Positions 9,405-20,100 of a stretch of 59,743 bases of DNA are shown piece after piece. Numbering within the stretch: the first letter of the stretch is position 1; each line of letters begins with the position of its first letter. The stretch lies in IMG/VR virus record IMGVR_UViG_3300015263_000360, positions 1-59,743 of that record; one strand, given 5' to 3'. The notes below the pieces were generated by a model that worked only from the letters and a program-made list of their open reading frames with translations, did no database searches and was not told the DNA's origin. This stretch comes from a virus. Made by a program: the position numbers and the translations under genes.

Positions 9405-9926
9405 ATGGCTACTACATATGAAACTCCAAATTTCCGTGACGTAAGCATCTTCGCTGCCAATTTCCCTGGTGTCATTGACCGTACAGTCGAGATTGACCTC
9501 GAGGCTGTGACAGCCGATGCCACCTATGCGTTCATTATCAATGACGTTATTAAGGTCTGCCGTCTCCCGCAAGGAGCTAAGCTTCTTTACGGAAGACTTG
9601 AGTGCGACGACCTAGATGATGACGGTACTCCAACAGTAGAGCTGGACCTCTCGGTTACAGATGGTACTACAACGTACATTCTCGTAAACGGAACCGGCAC
9701 TACTATCGCGGAAGCTGGTGGTGCTCTAGATTCTAGAAGCACCATGGTAACTGACGTGGTAGGATCTGTTCTTGCCAACCCAGACTTCTACCTGCAAGTT
9801 AAGTGCCGCGCAGCGGCCACTGGCGATGCTGGGGCAAGCGCGAAGATCAAGGCGACTGTTGGGTACACCATGGCTGTGGAGTCGAACGAGTACAACAGAG
9901 ACTTCCCTAGCCCAATTCCGACCTAA
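9405..9926 (+). CDS. Capsid-associated structural protein (paralogue of 54736-55263)
   Basis: A 173-residue, acidic, beta-rich protein encoded directly after the major capsid gene, behind AAGGAGATAACAC, and ending just before a strong terminator. It is therefore probably expressed at capsid level. The segment INDVIKVCRLPQGAKLL followed by DDDGTPTVELDLSVTDGTTT aligns with the 175-residue protein at 54736 (TNDVIEGLQFPDNCYLL, NGAPALTIDVILDNGTTTT). Decoration or head-completion protein is the likely role; this is inferred from position. Confidence 0.8.
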   Translation: MATTYETPNFRDVSIFAANFPGVIDRTVEIDLEAVTADATYAFIINDVIKVCRLPQGAKLLYGRLECDDLDDDGTPTVELDLSVTDGTTTYILVNGTGTTIAEAGGALDSRSTMVTDVVGSVLANPDFYLQVKCRAAATGDAGASAKIKATVGYTMAVESNEYNRDFPSPIPT

Positions 9927-9958
9927 TCGGAGCTGGCTACTGATACTCTTTGGGGGGT

Positions 9959-9985
9959 GGGGTGATACTGCCTCACCCCCTTTTT
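9959..9985 (+). terminator. Intrinsic terminator after the capsid genes
   Basis: A perfect stem GGGGTGA (9959-9965) and TCACCCC (9973-9979) with a 7-base loop is followed by C and five T residues. Together with the promoter at 8038 it defines a separate capsid transcription unit inside the late operon. Confidence 0.88.
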
Positions 9986-9999
9986 ACTTGTGAGGCCAC

Positions 10000-10737
10000 A
10001 TGTCCGATCTAAATACGATGGTCAAGCAGCTAATGACCGAGCTGCACTTCGACAATAACACTACAGGAACTCAGGCAGAAACCGATGCTAAAGTTGCTAT
10101 CATTGATTCGATCAATTTTACAAAGCGACAGAAAGCATGGTTCAACGAGCGTAGACATACTATCTACTCCTCTGACGGAGTATTCGGATACCCTTTACCA
10201 AACGATTTCATGGGTCTGGTTGGTAATGTGTATTATACTGCCTCTGATAACGACCCTCTTACGAGAGTGGTCCTTCGATATAGATCTCCTGAATGGTGTG
10301 AGGAACATAAGTCTCGCGGTGAGGAATGGGACACCTCTGTAAACTCAGGTAACCCTGATTTCTATAGCATTGATGCGGGTGCCAATGAGATGTTACTGGT
10401 GCCTATCCCGTATCAAGATGGCGACAAGATTGAGTTTAAGTATGTGGTGGATGATGGAGTGCCCACATATAAGGTAGTCAGTACAACGTGGACTTTCTAC
10501 CTACCTAATTCTTCGGAGACACTACCAGCCACATTTACTAATGTGTGGTTCACATCTGCGTACCGGATGATCTTTGCAAGAGCGGCCTACTATCTTCTCA
10601 CTGGCGCCTATGGAGGCACTGAGGCTGCAATGGTTAAGGGCACTGAGTACATCAAGCAGTGGGCAGAAGAGCTTAACAAGCTAAGAGCAGAAACTAAAAG
10701 CAAGGCAAGCCCCAGAGGCGTGCGGAGACACATTTAA
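10000..10737 (+). CDS. Head-tail adaptor protein
   Basis: 245-residue protein likely to bind under the portal and close the head (role of P22 gp4 and T7 gp11). The helical N-terminal region is followed by YSSDGVFGYPLPNDFMGL (about residues 54-71), a pattern common in podovirus adaptor proteins, and the chain ends in helices and a basic tail. The stop codon TAA and next start form a TAATG junction with the nozzle gene. Family identity is by pattern and order, not by a diagnostic motif. Confidence 0.7.
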   Translation: MSDLNTMVKQLMTELHFDNNTTGTQAETDAKVAIIDSINFTKRQKAWFNERRHTIYSSDGVFGYPLPNDFMGLVGNVYYTASDNDPLTRVVLRYRSPEWCEEHKSRGEEWDTSVNSGNPDFYSIDAGANEMLLVPIPYQDGDKIEFKYVVDDGVPTYKVVSTTWTFYLPNSSETLPATFTNVWFTSAYRMIFARAAYYLLTGAYGGTEAAMVKGTEYIKQWAEELNKLRAETKSKASPRGVRRHI

Positions 10738-12446
10738 TGGCGGAAGGTAGAGTCACTATTCCCTTTGGGAAATGGAAGCCAGATTTTGGTCCCACACCGG
10801 GTCAACATCTTTGGCTGGCTTTCCAGGTTTCCCCAAGCATTACAGGATATGAGCAGTTTCGGCAGATCACATTTTCTGATATTGGGAATAGTACAGAGAC
10901 ATTAAGAGGCGTGGGTGTTTATCGCGGGATTAATCCACGTAATTACATTGCCACTGACACAAAGATTTACGACTATGTTCCGACCACTTTAACGGATAGA
11001 AGCAGAGGAGTGCCGTACAACACAGCCACTGCAGGTGACGGCTTCTTTTTCGCTGAGTTTGGGCCTTACGTGTTTGCCACGAATGGAATTGACAATATTC
11101 AGATCTCAAGCCCTGGACTGGCTGCACCTGTGTATGCTTTTGCTGACATCACTCCAGCCGCCGCTGGTGCCAATCCTGCTGCAAAATACATTATTGCACA
11201 CAAGGGACATGTCATCATTGCGAATATTGATCTTCGAGCTGGGGCTTACGGAGCGATTGCAGCCGACTATCACCCTGACCTAGTGTGGTGGTCTGCCACA
11301 GATAACGGTGTGGCTTTTGGTTCGCCAGCAGATTCTCCGGCCTTGCTCGGCACTGACTACAAGTTCTTGTATGATGGCGATGGTCCAATTACTGGAATGG
11401 TTGCAGCGGCAGATGCATTCTTTGTGTTCAAAGAGCGTGCCGTGTACAGAGTGGATGGACCTCCATTCCAATTCAGTAAGATTAGTTTTGGCTTAGGCAC
11501 GGTGTACCCAAGAAGTATCGTTACCAGAGGGACAAATATCTATTTTATGTCATCTTCTGGGCCTGCAGTGATTGATGCAGTTTCCTCGCAAATGCGGCTG
11601 CTATCCACTGACGGTGGACACCGACACATTGTAGATTCGCTCTTACCAAGAAAAGGTTCGTCTTTGGGCCTAATCCCACAAGGCTTTGGCAACACTTCCC
11701 CTATTCAAAACACTAACGTTGCACTTGACGATTCACTTAATACACCTTTCACTGTAACAGCATTTGCAGATCAAGCACACGACAGGGTCATCTTCACGGC
11801 TTCCAGCTCTCTAACTTTGGTTGAGAACTCTGGCAAACTCTGTTGGATCTATGATGAGAGTTCTGATTCTCTTTCTGTGGCCGGTCTGTATAGTTCCAAC
11901 GGAATTCCTACAATTGTGGGAACAACGGGGAGCATCATGCTAGTTCCGCTTGCTGCATACAGCAAGTATCGCGCACCGTGGCAGGACATGGGCGTGATTT
12001 GTATTAAGGTGGTGGGAGGAGCGGGTGATATCTATCTTGGATTACAGGGAGATGACAACCCCATCAATTCAAATGGACTTGTACAATTCAGATTACCGTT
12101 CACACCATTCACGGATCGTCCAGGTGTCAAGACTAGAATTTTAGCATTCAGGCCAATCTATTCACGCGATGCCCAAAGCGTGCTCCAAGCATTCACCCAT
12201 AAATACGCAATCATCTATTCTGCTGCTCCTGGGTTTGTTTGGGATAAATGTTCGTACGTTTACAATGATTCTCCCATCACGTCTTTTGATGGATGGGTAC
12301 AAACTCCAAACACCGTTTATTCATACATGCACAGTTTGGGGTTTAATTTTACTATGACTTCAGAAGTGGCTGACACCAAGGCATGGTTAGCAAACATCGT
12401 TGGTGTGGAAATTATCTATGACGCCCTAGGGTATAAGGCTGCGTAA
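10737..12446 (+). CDS. Tail nozzle/hub protein (P22 gp10/T7 gp12-like)
   Basis: 569-residue beta-rich protein resembling the propeller-like tail proteins that form the tube end and stabilise packaged DNA. It begins with IPFGKWKPDFG and has a FFFAEFGPYVFATNGIDNIQ segment (about residues 101-120) typical of this group, followed by VVWWSATD-like and VYRVDGPPF-like blades. Start and stop are tightly coupled to neighbours (TAATG at the start, one base before the next ATG). It is longer than P22 gp10 (472). Confidence 0.75.
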   Translation: MAEGRVTIPFGKWKPDFGPTPGQHLWLAFQVSPSITGYEQFRQITFSDIGNSTETLRGVGVYRGINPRNYIATDTKIYDYVPTTLTDRSRGVPYNTATAGDGFFFAEFGPYVFATNGIDNIQISSPGLAAPVYAFADITPAAAGANPAAKYIIAHKGHVIIANIDLRAGAYGAIAADYHPDLVWWSATDNGVAFGSPADSPALLGTDYKFLYDGDGPITGMVAAADAFFVFKERAVYRVDGPPFQFSKISFGLGTVYPRSIVTRGTNIYFMSSSGPAVIDAVSSQMRLLSTDGGHRHIVDSLLPRKGSSLGLIPQGFGNTSPIQNTNVALDDSLNTPFTVTAFADQAHDRVIFTASSSLTLVENSGKLCWIYDESSDSLSVAGLYSSNGIPTIVGTTGSIMLVPLAAYSKYRAPWQDMGVICIKVVGGAGDIYLGLQGDDNPINSNGLVQFRLPFTPFTDRPGVKTRILAFRPIYSRDAQSVLQAFTHKYAIIYSAAPGFVWDKCSYVYNDSPITSFDGWVQTPNTVYSYMHSLGFNFTMTSEVADTKAWLANIVGVEIIYDALGYKAA

Positions 12447-12447
12447 C

Positions 12448-13089
12448 ATGCATGATTTCACAACCAGCGCCGAGCCCTCCAAGTCGCTTCTTCTGGCTAA
12501 CAATCTTGCCATTGAGGAAGCGTGTAACAATGCGAACTACAACATTTGGATTCCAGCCACTGACATGGCGGCAGTCACTGTGAGTGGCGCAGCTCCTACA
12601 TTCTACACGGCTGGCACTAACTACGCTATTGAACCCGCGTACTGGGAGTTTGCTGCCGGAGGCCCCACTCACCGCGTGGCTTGGTATGTTAGAAGACCAC
12701 CAGCGTGGAAAAACGGGATGGTCTATGTGAAGCTGCATATTGGTAGTGATGTAAACGATGGGAATCCATGGGTAATGGGAGCCTCAGCAAACCTGATTGA
12801 AGACAGCGTGGCTCCGGGAACTGGATTTACAGCCGTGGGTCGCCCATCGCCCACTTTAGCGAATTCAATTACCACGGTTACCACTCTTGATGTCACTGTA
12901 TTTACAAATTTGATACCAAATATGACCACTCGCTACATCGGAGAAGTTTATCGTGTGGATAGAAGAAGTTCAAATGTTGCCGACACACATGCTGGAGATC
13001 TTAGATTATACGGCGCTGAAATGATCTACTTTGAGAAGATAAAGCAGACAGGTGAGAAGCATACACCAGAAGTGAGACAGGAGGCATAA
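12448..13089 (+). CDS. Probable tail or virion structural protein
   Basis: 213 residues, no recognised family. The chain looks beta-rich (TVSGAAPTFYTAGTNYAIEPAYWEFAAGG) without signal peptide or membrane segment. It lies between the nozzle gene and the first ejection-protein candidate and ends in a GAGG-containing junction with the next ATG. Structural role is inferred from position only. Confidence 0.65.
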   Translation: MHDFTTSAEPSKSLLLANNLAIEEACNNANYNIWIPATDMAAVTVSGAAPTFYTAGTNYAIEPAYWEFAAGGPTHRVAWYVRRPPAWKNGMVYVKLHIGSDVNDGNPWVMGASANLIEDSVAPGTGFTAVGRPSPTLANSITTVTTLDVTVFTNLIPNMTTRYIGEVYRVDRRSSNVADTHAGDLRLYGAEMIYFEKIKQTGEKHTPEVRQEA

Positions 13090-13090
13090 C

Positions 13091-14254
13091 ATGGGCTGGG
13101 CTGATAGCATTGACTGGGGTAAATGGCTCACTGCTGCCGCTGGTGCCCTTATTCAGGGCAAGGCCGCTAAAGAGGCGGCAAAGGCGAACAAGAAAGAGCA
13201 CGATTACAAGAATGACGAGTTAGCTCGTAGAGCGGCTTTTGAGCAACAAAACATCAGTAGAATACAAAACTCTCCATTTGCAATTCTGTCTAACGCCATG
13301 CTGGACAAAGCGCTGCACGTGTACGGCCAACAGAGCAAGGGACAAGGTGGTTTTGATCTTCCTATTGACGCGCTAAGAGCCATGATGGGATTTGACGATG
13401 GCGATTATCGTCCTGGCACTTACTCGCAGGGATGGGGGAATGTGGATAGCGTGCGTGGTCCTCAAGGTGAGGGGATGCGCCCTGCCACGATGGGAGTGCA
13501 AGCAGACTTTGGCGGTCCAGGCGGGCAGAGATTCCAGCCCACCACTCACGACTCCTTTGGCGGTCCAGGTGAAGGATTCCGTAAGTTTATGGACGGTGAT
13601 GAACAGGCTTATCGCTCCTTTGCTAACGCCACTGGCCCTGCTGGTTATGGTGCTGGCACGGGACGACTGCGACAGATGTGGGACAATAGCCAGACTGCTC
13701 GCGCTGATGCTATCATGGATGACGAGATAAGATTCCAGAGTGGCCTCTTTGTTGGTGGTAACGGTCAGCCCATTTTTGGACCCAGAGAGTTCCGACCAGG
13801 TGCTGGTGGCGATGCTGGCGGTCCTGGTGGGCCTCCTGAGGGGCACTCGCCAGGCAGACTGGCCCAGGCCAGAGATCTTCTTGTTCAAAAGGGTTTTGCA
13901 AACATCCCTGAATGGGCACAGAATGAAGTGTTGTGGGAAGCGGCCCTGGACGATAGACAAACTTGGTGGGGAAGGGGTCTCGGTAACGCAGCTCAAGGTG
14001 GCTTGGACGTGCTAAGGCAACTCTTTACTGGTGGACAGAATCCTGTTACCTCAGCAGTAAATTATGGATATGGCCAAGTGGACAAGAACCCATACAACGT
14101 CCTCTTGCACTACAAAGGTGGCCCAGACGATCTATGGGGCAACGCTCAAAACGCATTTGGACCGGGCGTAGAGGCCAGAAATAATTCGTATAACTTCTTC
14201 GCTAACTACATGAATGGAATTCTGGGCGGCGGTGGATTCCCCACGCTTTACTAA
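13091..14254 (+). CDS. Probable internal virion/ejection protein
   Basis: 387 residues. The N-terminal 35 residues are small and hydrophobic with an Ala-rich helix (WLTAAAGALIQGKAAKEAAKANKK) like the start of podovirus ejection proteins. The rest is Gly-rich and low in hydrophobic core, with repeated FGGPG motifs near residues 135-160. It heads a run of four large genes between tail and lysis genes, the usual place of ejection proteins. AGGAGG precedes the start. Function is inferred. Confidence 0.6.
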   Translation: MGWADSIDWGKWLTAAAGALIQGKAAKEAAKANKKEHDYKNDELARRAAFEQQNISRIQNSPFAILSNAMLDKALHVYGQQSKGQGGFDLPIDALRAMMGFDDGDYRPGTYSQGWGNVDSVRGPQGEGMRPATMGVQADFGGPGGQRFQPTTHDSFGGPGEGFRKFMDGDEQAYRSFANATGPAGYGAGTGRLRQMWDNSQTARADAIMDDEIRFQSGLFVGGNGQPIFGPREFRPGAGGDAGGPGGPPEGHSPGRLAQARDLLVQKGFANIPEWAQNEVLWEAALDDRQTWWGRGLGNAAQGGLDVLRQLFTGGQNPVTSAVNYGYGQVDKNPYNVLLHYKGGPDDLWGNAQNAFGPGVEARNNSYNFFANYMNGILGGGGFPTLY

Positions 14255-14265
14255 GGAGTTAGACC

Positions 14266-15687
14266 ATGGGCAAGAAAAAGAAAGCAGCAGCAGACTCGGG
14301 CGACTCCTACAATAAGAAGGCCGCTCGTAAGGATACAGACACCGTTGCTGGTGGAATGTTGGATTGGAACCAAGACTTCCATAACTGGGCAGGCGGTGCA
14401 ATAGACTACGCTCAAGGCAATCCATACCAGGGTTATGCTGATGCCTACATCGGGAACATGCTCGGCGGTGGCATGGGAGCAAACCCATGGATGAGCAACC
14501 TCTACAACAATGTCGGCCATGTTAACATGGACCCAGCCATGGGCATGTTAGAGGACTTCCTTGGCTATGGCAGTGGCGCTGGAGGCAAGTCGCCTGGTGG
14601 ATCAAACCCAAGACCAGGTCGCCCCACATCTAGTGGTGGAGGGAAGGGCGGCGGTGGAGGTGGATGGGTACCGGCAGGTCAGGGAGGCTTTGGAGGGGGA
14701 GGCGGTGGTGGATACCATGGCGGAGGTGGAGGGGGTAGCATTCCCGATACCTACGACGAGGGCACTAAGTTCGGCCAGCAAGCCAAGTACTTCTTTGATG
14801 AGGCCCGTTTAGATCCAGCGAACGATCCCACTCTGGCACCAATGATTGATGCCATTCAGCGTGAAGCTGAGGAGTCCTACTATAAGTCTCTGCAGAACCT
14901 ACATGCCAACATGGAGGGCGCAGGGCAGTTCGGTGGTGGCCTGTACCGTGCTATGATGGGCTCGGCCAACGAGGAGTACAACGAGGCTATCCAGGGCACG
15001 ATTGCCACGCAGTACGCGCAAGCAAGACAAGCCGCACTAGAGCACAAGCAGAACGCACTGAACATGCTTAACCAGCGCGACATTGCTGGTGGACAGATCG
15101 CTGCTCAGGAAGCCGCTGCTAGTGCAGCCGCAGCCGGCCAGGCCGACGCGATTGCGGCTCAAATGCAGATGCACAATCAAGAGATGCAGCTCCAGGGCAT
15201 TGGGATGATGCTACAAGCTGGTCAGTTTGGCCTTGGTCTGCAAGGAGACATGGCTGGATTGATGCAGCAAGGCCAGTTAGGTGCTCTCCAGGCAGGAATG
15301 GGTTATGGTCAGCTCGGCATGTCGGGGTACGACGCTGCTGCTAACTTTGGTCAGCTCGGTCTAGGAGCCCTTCAAGGCGCTGGTAACATGTACAACCAGT
15401 ACTGGAACACTGCTGCTCAAGACGATGCTGCTAGAAGAGCGGCCGCATTACAGCAGCAACAAATGGACTTCACGAAGCAGCGCTACCAGGATCAACTGCC
15501 CTGGCAACAGATGGGCAGCATGATTGATGTGATGCGCGGACTTGGTGATCTAAGTGGTAACTATCTAACGCCAAGCTACACGCCAGGTATGGCACCGTTC
15601 ACGGGAATGGATCCGACTTCCGCTATGTTGTTAGGAGGGTTCGGAGGATTCATGGGTGGAGCCAATATGGGCGGGAAGATGTTCTAA
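14266..15687 (+). CDS. Glycine-rich internal virion protein candidate
   Basis: 473 residues. A lysine-rich start (MGKKKKAAAD) is followed by a polyglycine zone at about residues 100-165, then a long helical Ala/Gln/Met-rich region (about 190-400) with SAAAAGQADAIAAQMQMH. Helical Ala/Gln-rich stretches are frequent in ejection proteins that cross the cell envelope. AAGGAG lies 8 bases before the start. No enzymatic motif is seen. Placement with neighbouring large genes supports a virion role. Confidence 0.6.
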   Translation: MGKKKKAAADSGDSYNKKAARKDTDTVAGGMLDWNQDFHNWAGGAIDYAQGNPYQGYADAYIGNMLGGGMGANPWMSNLYNNVGHVNMDPAMGMLEDFLGYGSGAGGKSPGGSNPRPGRPTSSGGGKGGGGGGWVPAGQGGFGGGGGGGYHGGGGGGSIPDTYDEGTKFGQQAKYFFDEARLDPANDPTLAPMIDAIQREAEESYYKSLQNLHANMEGAGQFGGGLYRAMMGSANEEYNEAIQGTIATQYAQARQAALEHKQNALNMLNQRDIAGGQIAAQEAAASAAAAGQADAIAAQMQMHNQEMQLQGIGMMLQAGQFGLGLQGDMAGLMQQGQLGALQAGMGYGQLGMSGYDAAANFGQLGLGALQGAGNMYNQYWNTAAQDDAARRAAALQQQQMDFTKQRYQDQLPWQQMGSMIDVMRGLGDLSGNYLTPSYTPGMAPFTGMDPTSAMLLGGFGGFMGGANMGGKMF

Positions 15688-15699
15688 TAGGAGAGCACC

Positions 15700-17103
15700 A
15701 TGCCAGCATCAATAATTGGATTGCTATCTCTTCTACAGGGTCTTAACAGCGAAGACTCTAGTTCTCTCTTATTTGACGACTTCGGTCGCTATGGCATCAC
15801 TCCTACTATGACAAGTGATGCTAGATGGAGTGGTTTAGGGGATCTGGGAATGGCCATGTCTTTGGGGGCCATGTCTGGGGATTGGGGTCAGTTTGGTAGT
15901 GCCTTTGCGAAGGGACTCAACCAGGCTCCCAAGACTTACATGTCTGAGCTAGACGCTTACTCTAAGCGCAATATTGAGAATGCCAAGTTTGAACAAGAGA
16001 CTCGTAGGAATGATATCGAGTCTAAGATGAAAGAGTTCCAGTTCAAGCTCGCAGACGAGAAGTACACTAAAGATAAGAATGCAGACGCCGCCATGGCAGA
16101 GCACTACGACGCAATCATGGGTGAGATCGAAGGAGCTGTTAAAGATCTCCCTGACGCAGAGAAAAATGATGCTATCGGAGCCCTGGCAAGCCTAAAGCAC
16201 GCCATCTCGATTGGTGATGAGGAAAAAGTGGCCAAGCTGTATGGTGACTTAATGAACCTCATGCCAGAAAATAAAGCTCAAAAGCTTATTGATCTGCAGA
16301 GTATTCAAGAGGCCACATCTAAGGGCAAGACTCTTGGAGAGGCAGAAGGAGCCATGGAGGGCTACAACTCGATTCCTGCCGAACAAAGATCAGGATACAA
16401 GTGGTACAACGGTGTGCCGGTGCCGATGCTTCCTAGTGAGCTTGCAAAAGAACAGCGCGAGATCGCTGAGTCCGAAGCCCGCATTAAGCAGATTGAAGCC
16501 TACACTAACCGTGCAGAGAAGGAAGACGCAGACGTACGACGTGCCTTCACTTCACAGCAGATTCTAGCTTATAAAAACGGCATTGATGCGGCCAGGGCTG
16601 AGTGGTCCGCAGCAGATGCCACTGTAAAAATGTACGAGACTAAATTTGCAGGCAGCCCAGGAATGCTCTCAGTTCAAAATGGCTACGAACCAGCACTAAA
16701 AACTCGCGCAGAAGCTGCAGCGAAACTAGCAGGTTATGGATTTGCGAACCCATTAAACATTACAGACGATCTTGTTATGAAAAAAGTACAGGATCAGATC
16801 TCCGTGATCGAGAACCTGTTTGGTGCAAGAGGAGTTCCTGGTAGAGGAGTTCCCGGTGGAGTGGGCTTTGGTCCAACGAATGCACCTAGTGGAGGACTTT
16901 CGCCCGCCGCTGTTCAGGACGTCATTGAAAGGGCTAGACGGTATAAACCAGACATTGCCACAAAATCGCCCACGCAGCAAGTCAATTTGATTTTGCAACA
17001 GTTCCTATCATCTCCACAAGGAGAACCGTACAGAGGAGATGCTCAGAAGCAAGCTGTTCTGAGAGCATCCCTCATGGCACAGCTAGGCGTAACACCACAG
17101 TAA
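15700..17103 (+). CDS. Helical internal virion protein candidate
   Basis: 467 residues. After a small hydrophobic start (SIIGLLSLLQGL) and a glycine-rich patch, residues 80-320 are strongly helical and charged, with heptad-like EQETRRNDIESKMKEFQFKL, suggesting coiled coil. The C-terminal 100 residues include a GRGVPGG linker and a basic helical end. It lies 13 bases before the giant gene and is probably an ejection or assembly partner. No catalytic signature is visible. Confidence 0.6.
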   Translation: MPASIIGLLSLLQGLNSEDSSSLLFDDFGRYGITPTMTSDARWSGLGDLGMAMSLGAMSGDWGQFGSAFAKGLNQAPKTYMSELDAYSKRNIENAKFEQETRRNDIESKMKEFQFKLADEKYTKDKNADAAMAEHYDAIMGEIEGAVKDLPDAEKNDAIGALASLKHAISIGDEEKVAKLYGDLMNLMPENKAQKLIDLQSIQEATSKGKTLGEAEGAMEGYNSIPAEQRSGYKWYNGVPVPMLPSELAKEQREIAESEARIKQIEAYTNRAEKEDADVRRAFTSQQILAYKNGIDAARAEWSAADATVKMYETKFAGSPGMLSVQNGYEPALKTRAEAAAKLAGYGFANPLNITDDLVMKKVQDQISVIENLFGARGVPGRGVPGGVGFGPTNAPSGGLSPAAVQDVIERARRYKPDIATKSPTQQVNLILQQFLSSPQGEPYRGDAQKQAVLRASLMAQLGVTPQ

Positions 17104-17116
17104 CAAGGAAGGCTAA

Positions 17117-20100
17117 ATGCCAAACGACTTCTTAGATCCATTCAAATGGTCTACTGCTGAGTTAGAGTTTAAAGATCCGTTTACCTGGACCGACCCAGAC
17201 CCTTGGGAAGATCGAGGCATCTTTGAGCGCAACACAGACACGGGGGAGATCCGCCTAAAGGCTATTCCTGGTGCGCTCGGCGGTCTTAGCGAAGACTACT
17301 ACAAGCAGCACGAAGAAATTACCAAAGACAAGGACAGTATCCTTTCTGATCTAGACCTTACTAACTGGGGTAAAGAGGATTCTTCTAACCCAGCCTACAA
17401 CCTTGCGCTTGGCGCTGGTGTGGGCTTGTCTAGAATGGGCACCGATATCTATCATGGCGGCTCTTCTGTCTACTGGGATATGATTGGTGCTGGATGGGAC
17501 GCGATTGGCGCTGAGGATTTGGCTGATCAAGCAGAGTCCTACGCTCGTTACCATAAAGAAGTCAAACAAGAGTACCAGGATGCTTATCAAGAGCTTCGTC
17601 CCACCGTTAATCCCAAAGATGATGGTATATTAGACCAATTCATCACTGGAGAAAACGACCCATGGAAGAAGTTTAACGACTTTGCATTCTTCTTTGGAGA
17701 GAACGCTGCTCCGATGTTTGCTGCATCTGGGCTTGGATCTGTGGCTTCACTTGCCACAAGAGGGGCGTTCACTGCTGCCGAAGCTGGTGGCTTTATCACT
17801 CAGGCCCTGTACGGAGCGGACACATTTCAAGACTCTTATCTAGAAACCAGAGAACAGGGTCTAAGCGTGATCCCTGCTGCTGCGGCTGCTGGATCAGCGG
17901 CTATCATCAGCGGGAAGCTTGAGCGATATGGCTTTGAGAACATCATGCGCCCTGGTCAAGGTATCATCAGAAGCACCATCGAGGGTGCTCTTAAAGAAGG
18001 AATAACTGAAGGCACCCAGCAATTAGCCACGGGTACAATTAATGAGGTCATGCCGGTGGCAATGAATGAGGGCATCAAGGGCCTAGTGGATCCTAATCAG
18101 ATCCAATGGGGAGATTTCTTCAAAGAGGTCAGAGAGAACACCCTGGGTGGAGCCTTCATTGGTGGTCCTATCAAGGGCGGAATTACCGGGATCAACCGAC
18201 TGCTGGCCGCTGAACAAAAGAAGCCCCTGGCAGATGTGCGCTTTGACGAGCTAAGCGAGAAGCAAAAGGAGTCTCTCAACAAGGATCTAGCGGTGTTGAA
18301 GACCACCATGTACGGGCGCGGTCTTGGTCAATTAGGATACTCCGATATACACAGACCTTACGTGGAAGCATTCCTTACAAAGTGGGGCCACGTTACAGAC
18401 TTCAAGAATGGGCTAGAAGAAGCCATTCGGCAAGAAGCTGATGCGTTCATGCGGTCGAAGTCGTCCACCCTGAAGTCCCTGTCAGAAACACAGGTACAGG
18501 CTGAGACTCTTGGCAACATGGAGTTCACGGAAAACCCAGCCCCCACAGAGAAGCCTCCTATCGACGTGGACCACGAAGAAGATATCCCTGATTTCTGGGA
18601 AATCCTGCAAAGAGACGTGCCACAGCAACAGGCTCCAAATGACTGGAGAACTGTACAGAAAGATTTCCAGTCACGCTTAAACGCTGCAGAGACCATCATG
18701 GACACCTTTGGTGTGCTAGATGCAGAGACTGTGAGATCTATCGACCTTGGATTCCTCGCCTTTATTGGCGATGGCCGCTCTGGTCTACTCACGCCCGCTC
18801 AGAGAGAGAGAGCGATTAACCTCTACGAGCGCATGGCTCGGGTGGCCACGGACAAGAAAGACATTAGCACCGTGTTTAGCACTCTTGAGCTCTTGCAATC
18901 TGATGCGGACCTACTGCCACAAGCCACAGCGGACCAGCTAGCTCCGTTATTCCAGCAACTAGATCAAGTTCGTAGCATTGACACCGATATCACGGTGAAG
19001 TCGCAGGCTGTTAACGCGGCCATTGCTTCTATTAAAGATCAATTTGGTGGGAACATCACCAGCCAGGCAGAGGATCTACTTGCTGATCTGCAGGCGGATC
19101 TGATTTCTCAAGCAGATGAGATTAGAGCTAGCTCGTCAGAGGCCGATCCTATCGTCCGGAAGCTGAACGCTCTAGCTGCCAATGTAGGCTCGCTCCTGCC
19201 AAGTCGCAAGCAAGCCACACCGAGTACCACACAGGAAGAAGAGTTCCAAGCCATGGACTCCTATGCCACAGACATTCACACAGTGGCAAAGAGCGTGGGT
19301 GATGATGTAGACCTTCTTCGTAGCCTGTTTAACTCTATGGTCACCACTAGAGTTAACATGGGATCCACTCCGGAAACAGGCGTGGGGCTAAGCACACGCG
19401 AAGTGCAGACCATGTCTCGTCAGTTAATGGATGATGTAAATGTCCAGGAGCTGATGAAGCAAATCTTAACGAAGGGCGAACAGGACATCCTCACAGCTGC
19501 GGCAAATGGGATGCCAATACAGAACGCAGAGACAGCCATTGACTGGGCTGCCGTGGAAGAGCGAGTGCTCACCGCACGTGTCGGAGCTATCGACAACAAG
19601 TGGAGAAAGGCCGCTCAGCAAGCCAGTGCTCAGGGCAGAGATAGTCTATTCTTTAAGGTAATGGGTGGTAAGCCACATCAAGATTCAGCTATTAAGTCGG
19701 CCAGAGTATCTGCACAAGCTTCTTCTGATCTCATGTCGCAGATTTGGGAGAAGCGTAAGGAAGTGGATGAACTTCGTAAACTGCTTCGCAAGGCCAAGCG
19801 AATTGGCGTCACTTACGGAGACGACCAGCAAGCTGCGCTTATAGATCTGTACCAAGATAGCTATGACACAGCTTCCGAGTCGCTAGCGCATCACGAAAGA
19901 GAAGTGAGTAACCTCACCAGAGCTCGTAAGCTAGTAGAAGAAGCAGAAGCAGCGCTCTGGGACACTGCCTTTGACACAGACAAGAGTGGCGATATCGACC
20001 TGGCGGTAAAAGACAGCGACAGAAAGCTAGCTGTAGACACCTTAATCTATTCTCTTAAGCGTGAGGTGTTTGCTCACGCCTCTTCTCGAGATCTTAATGA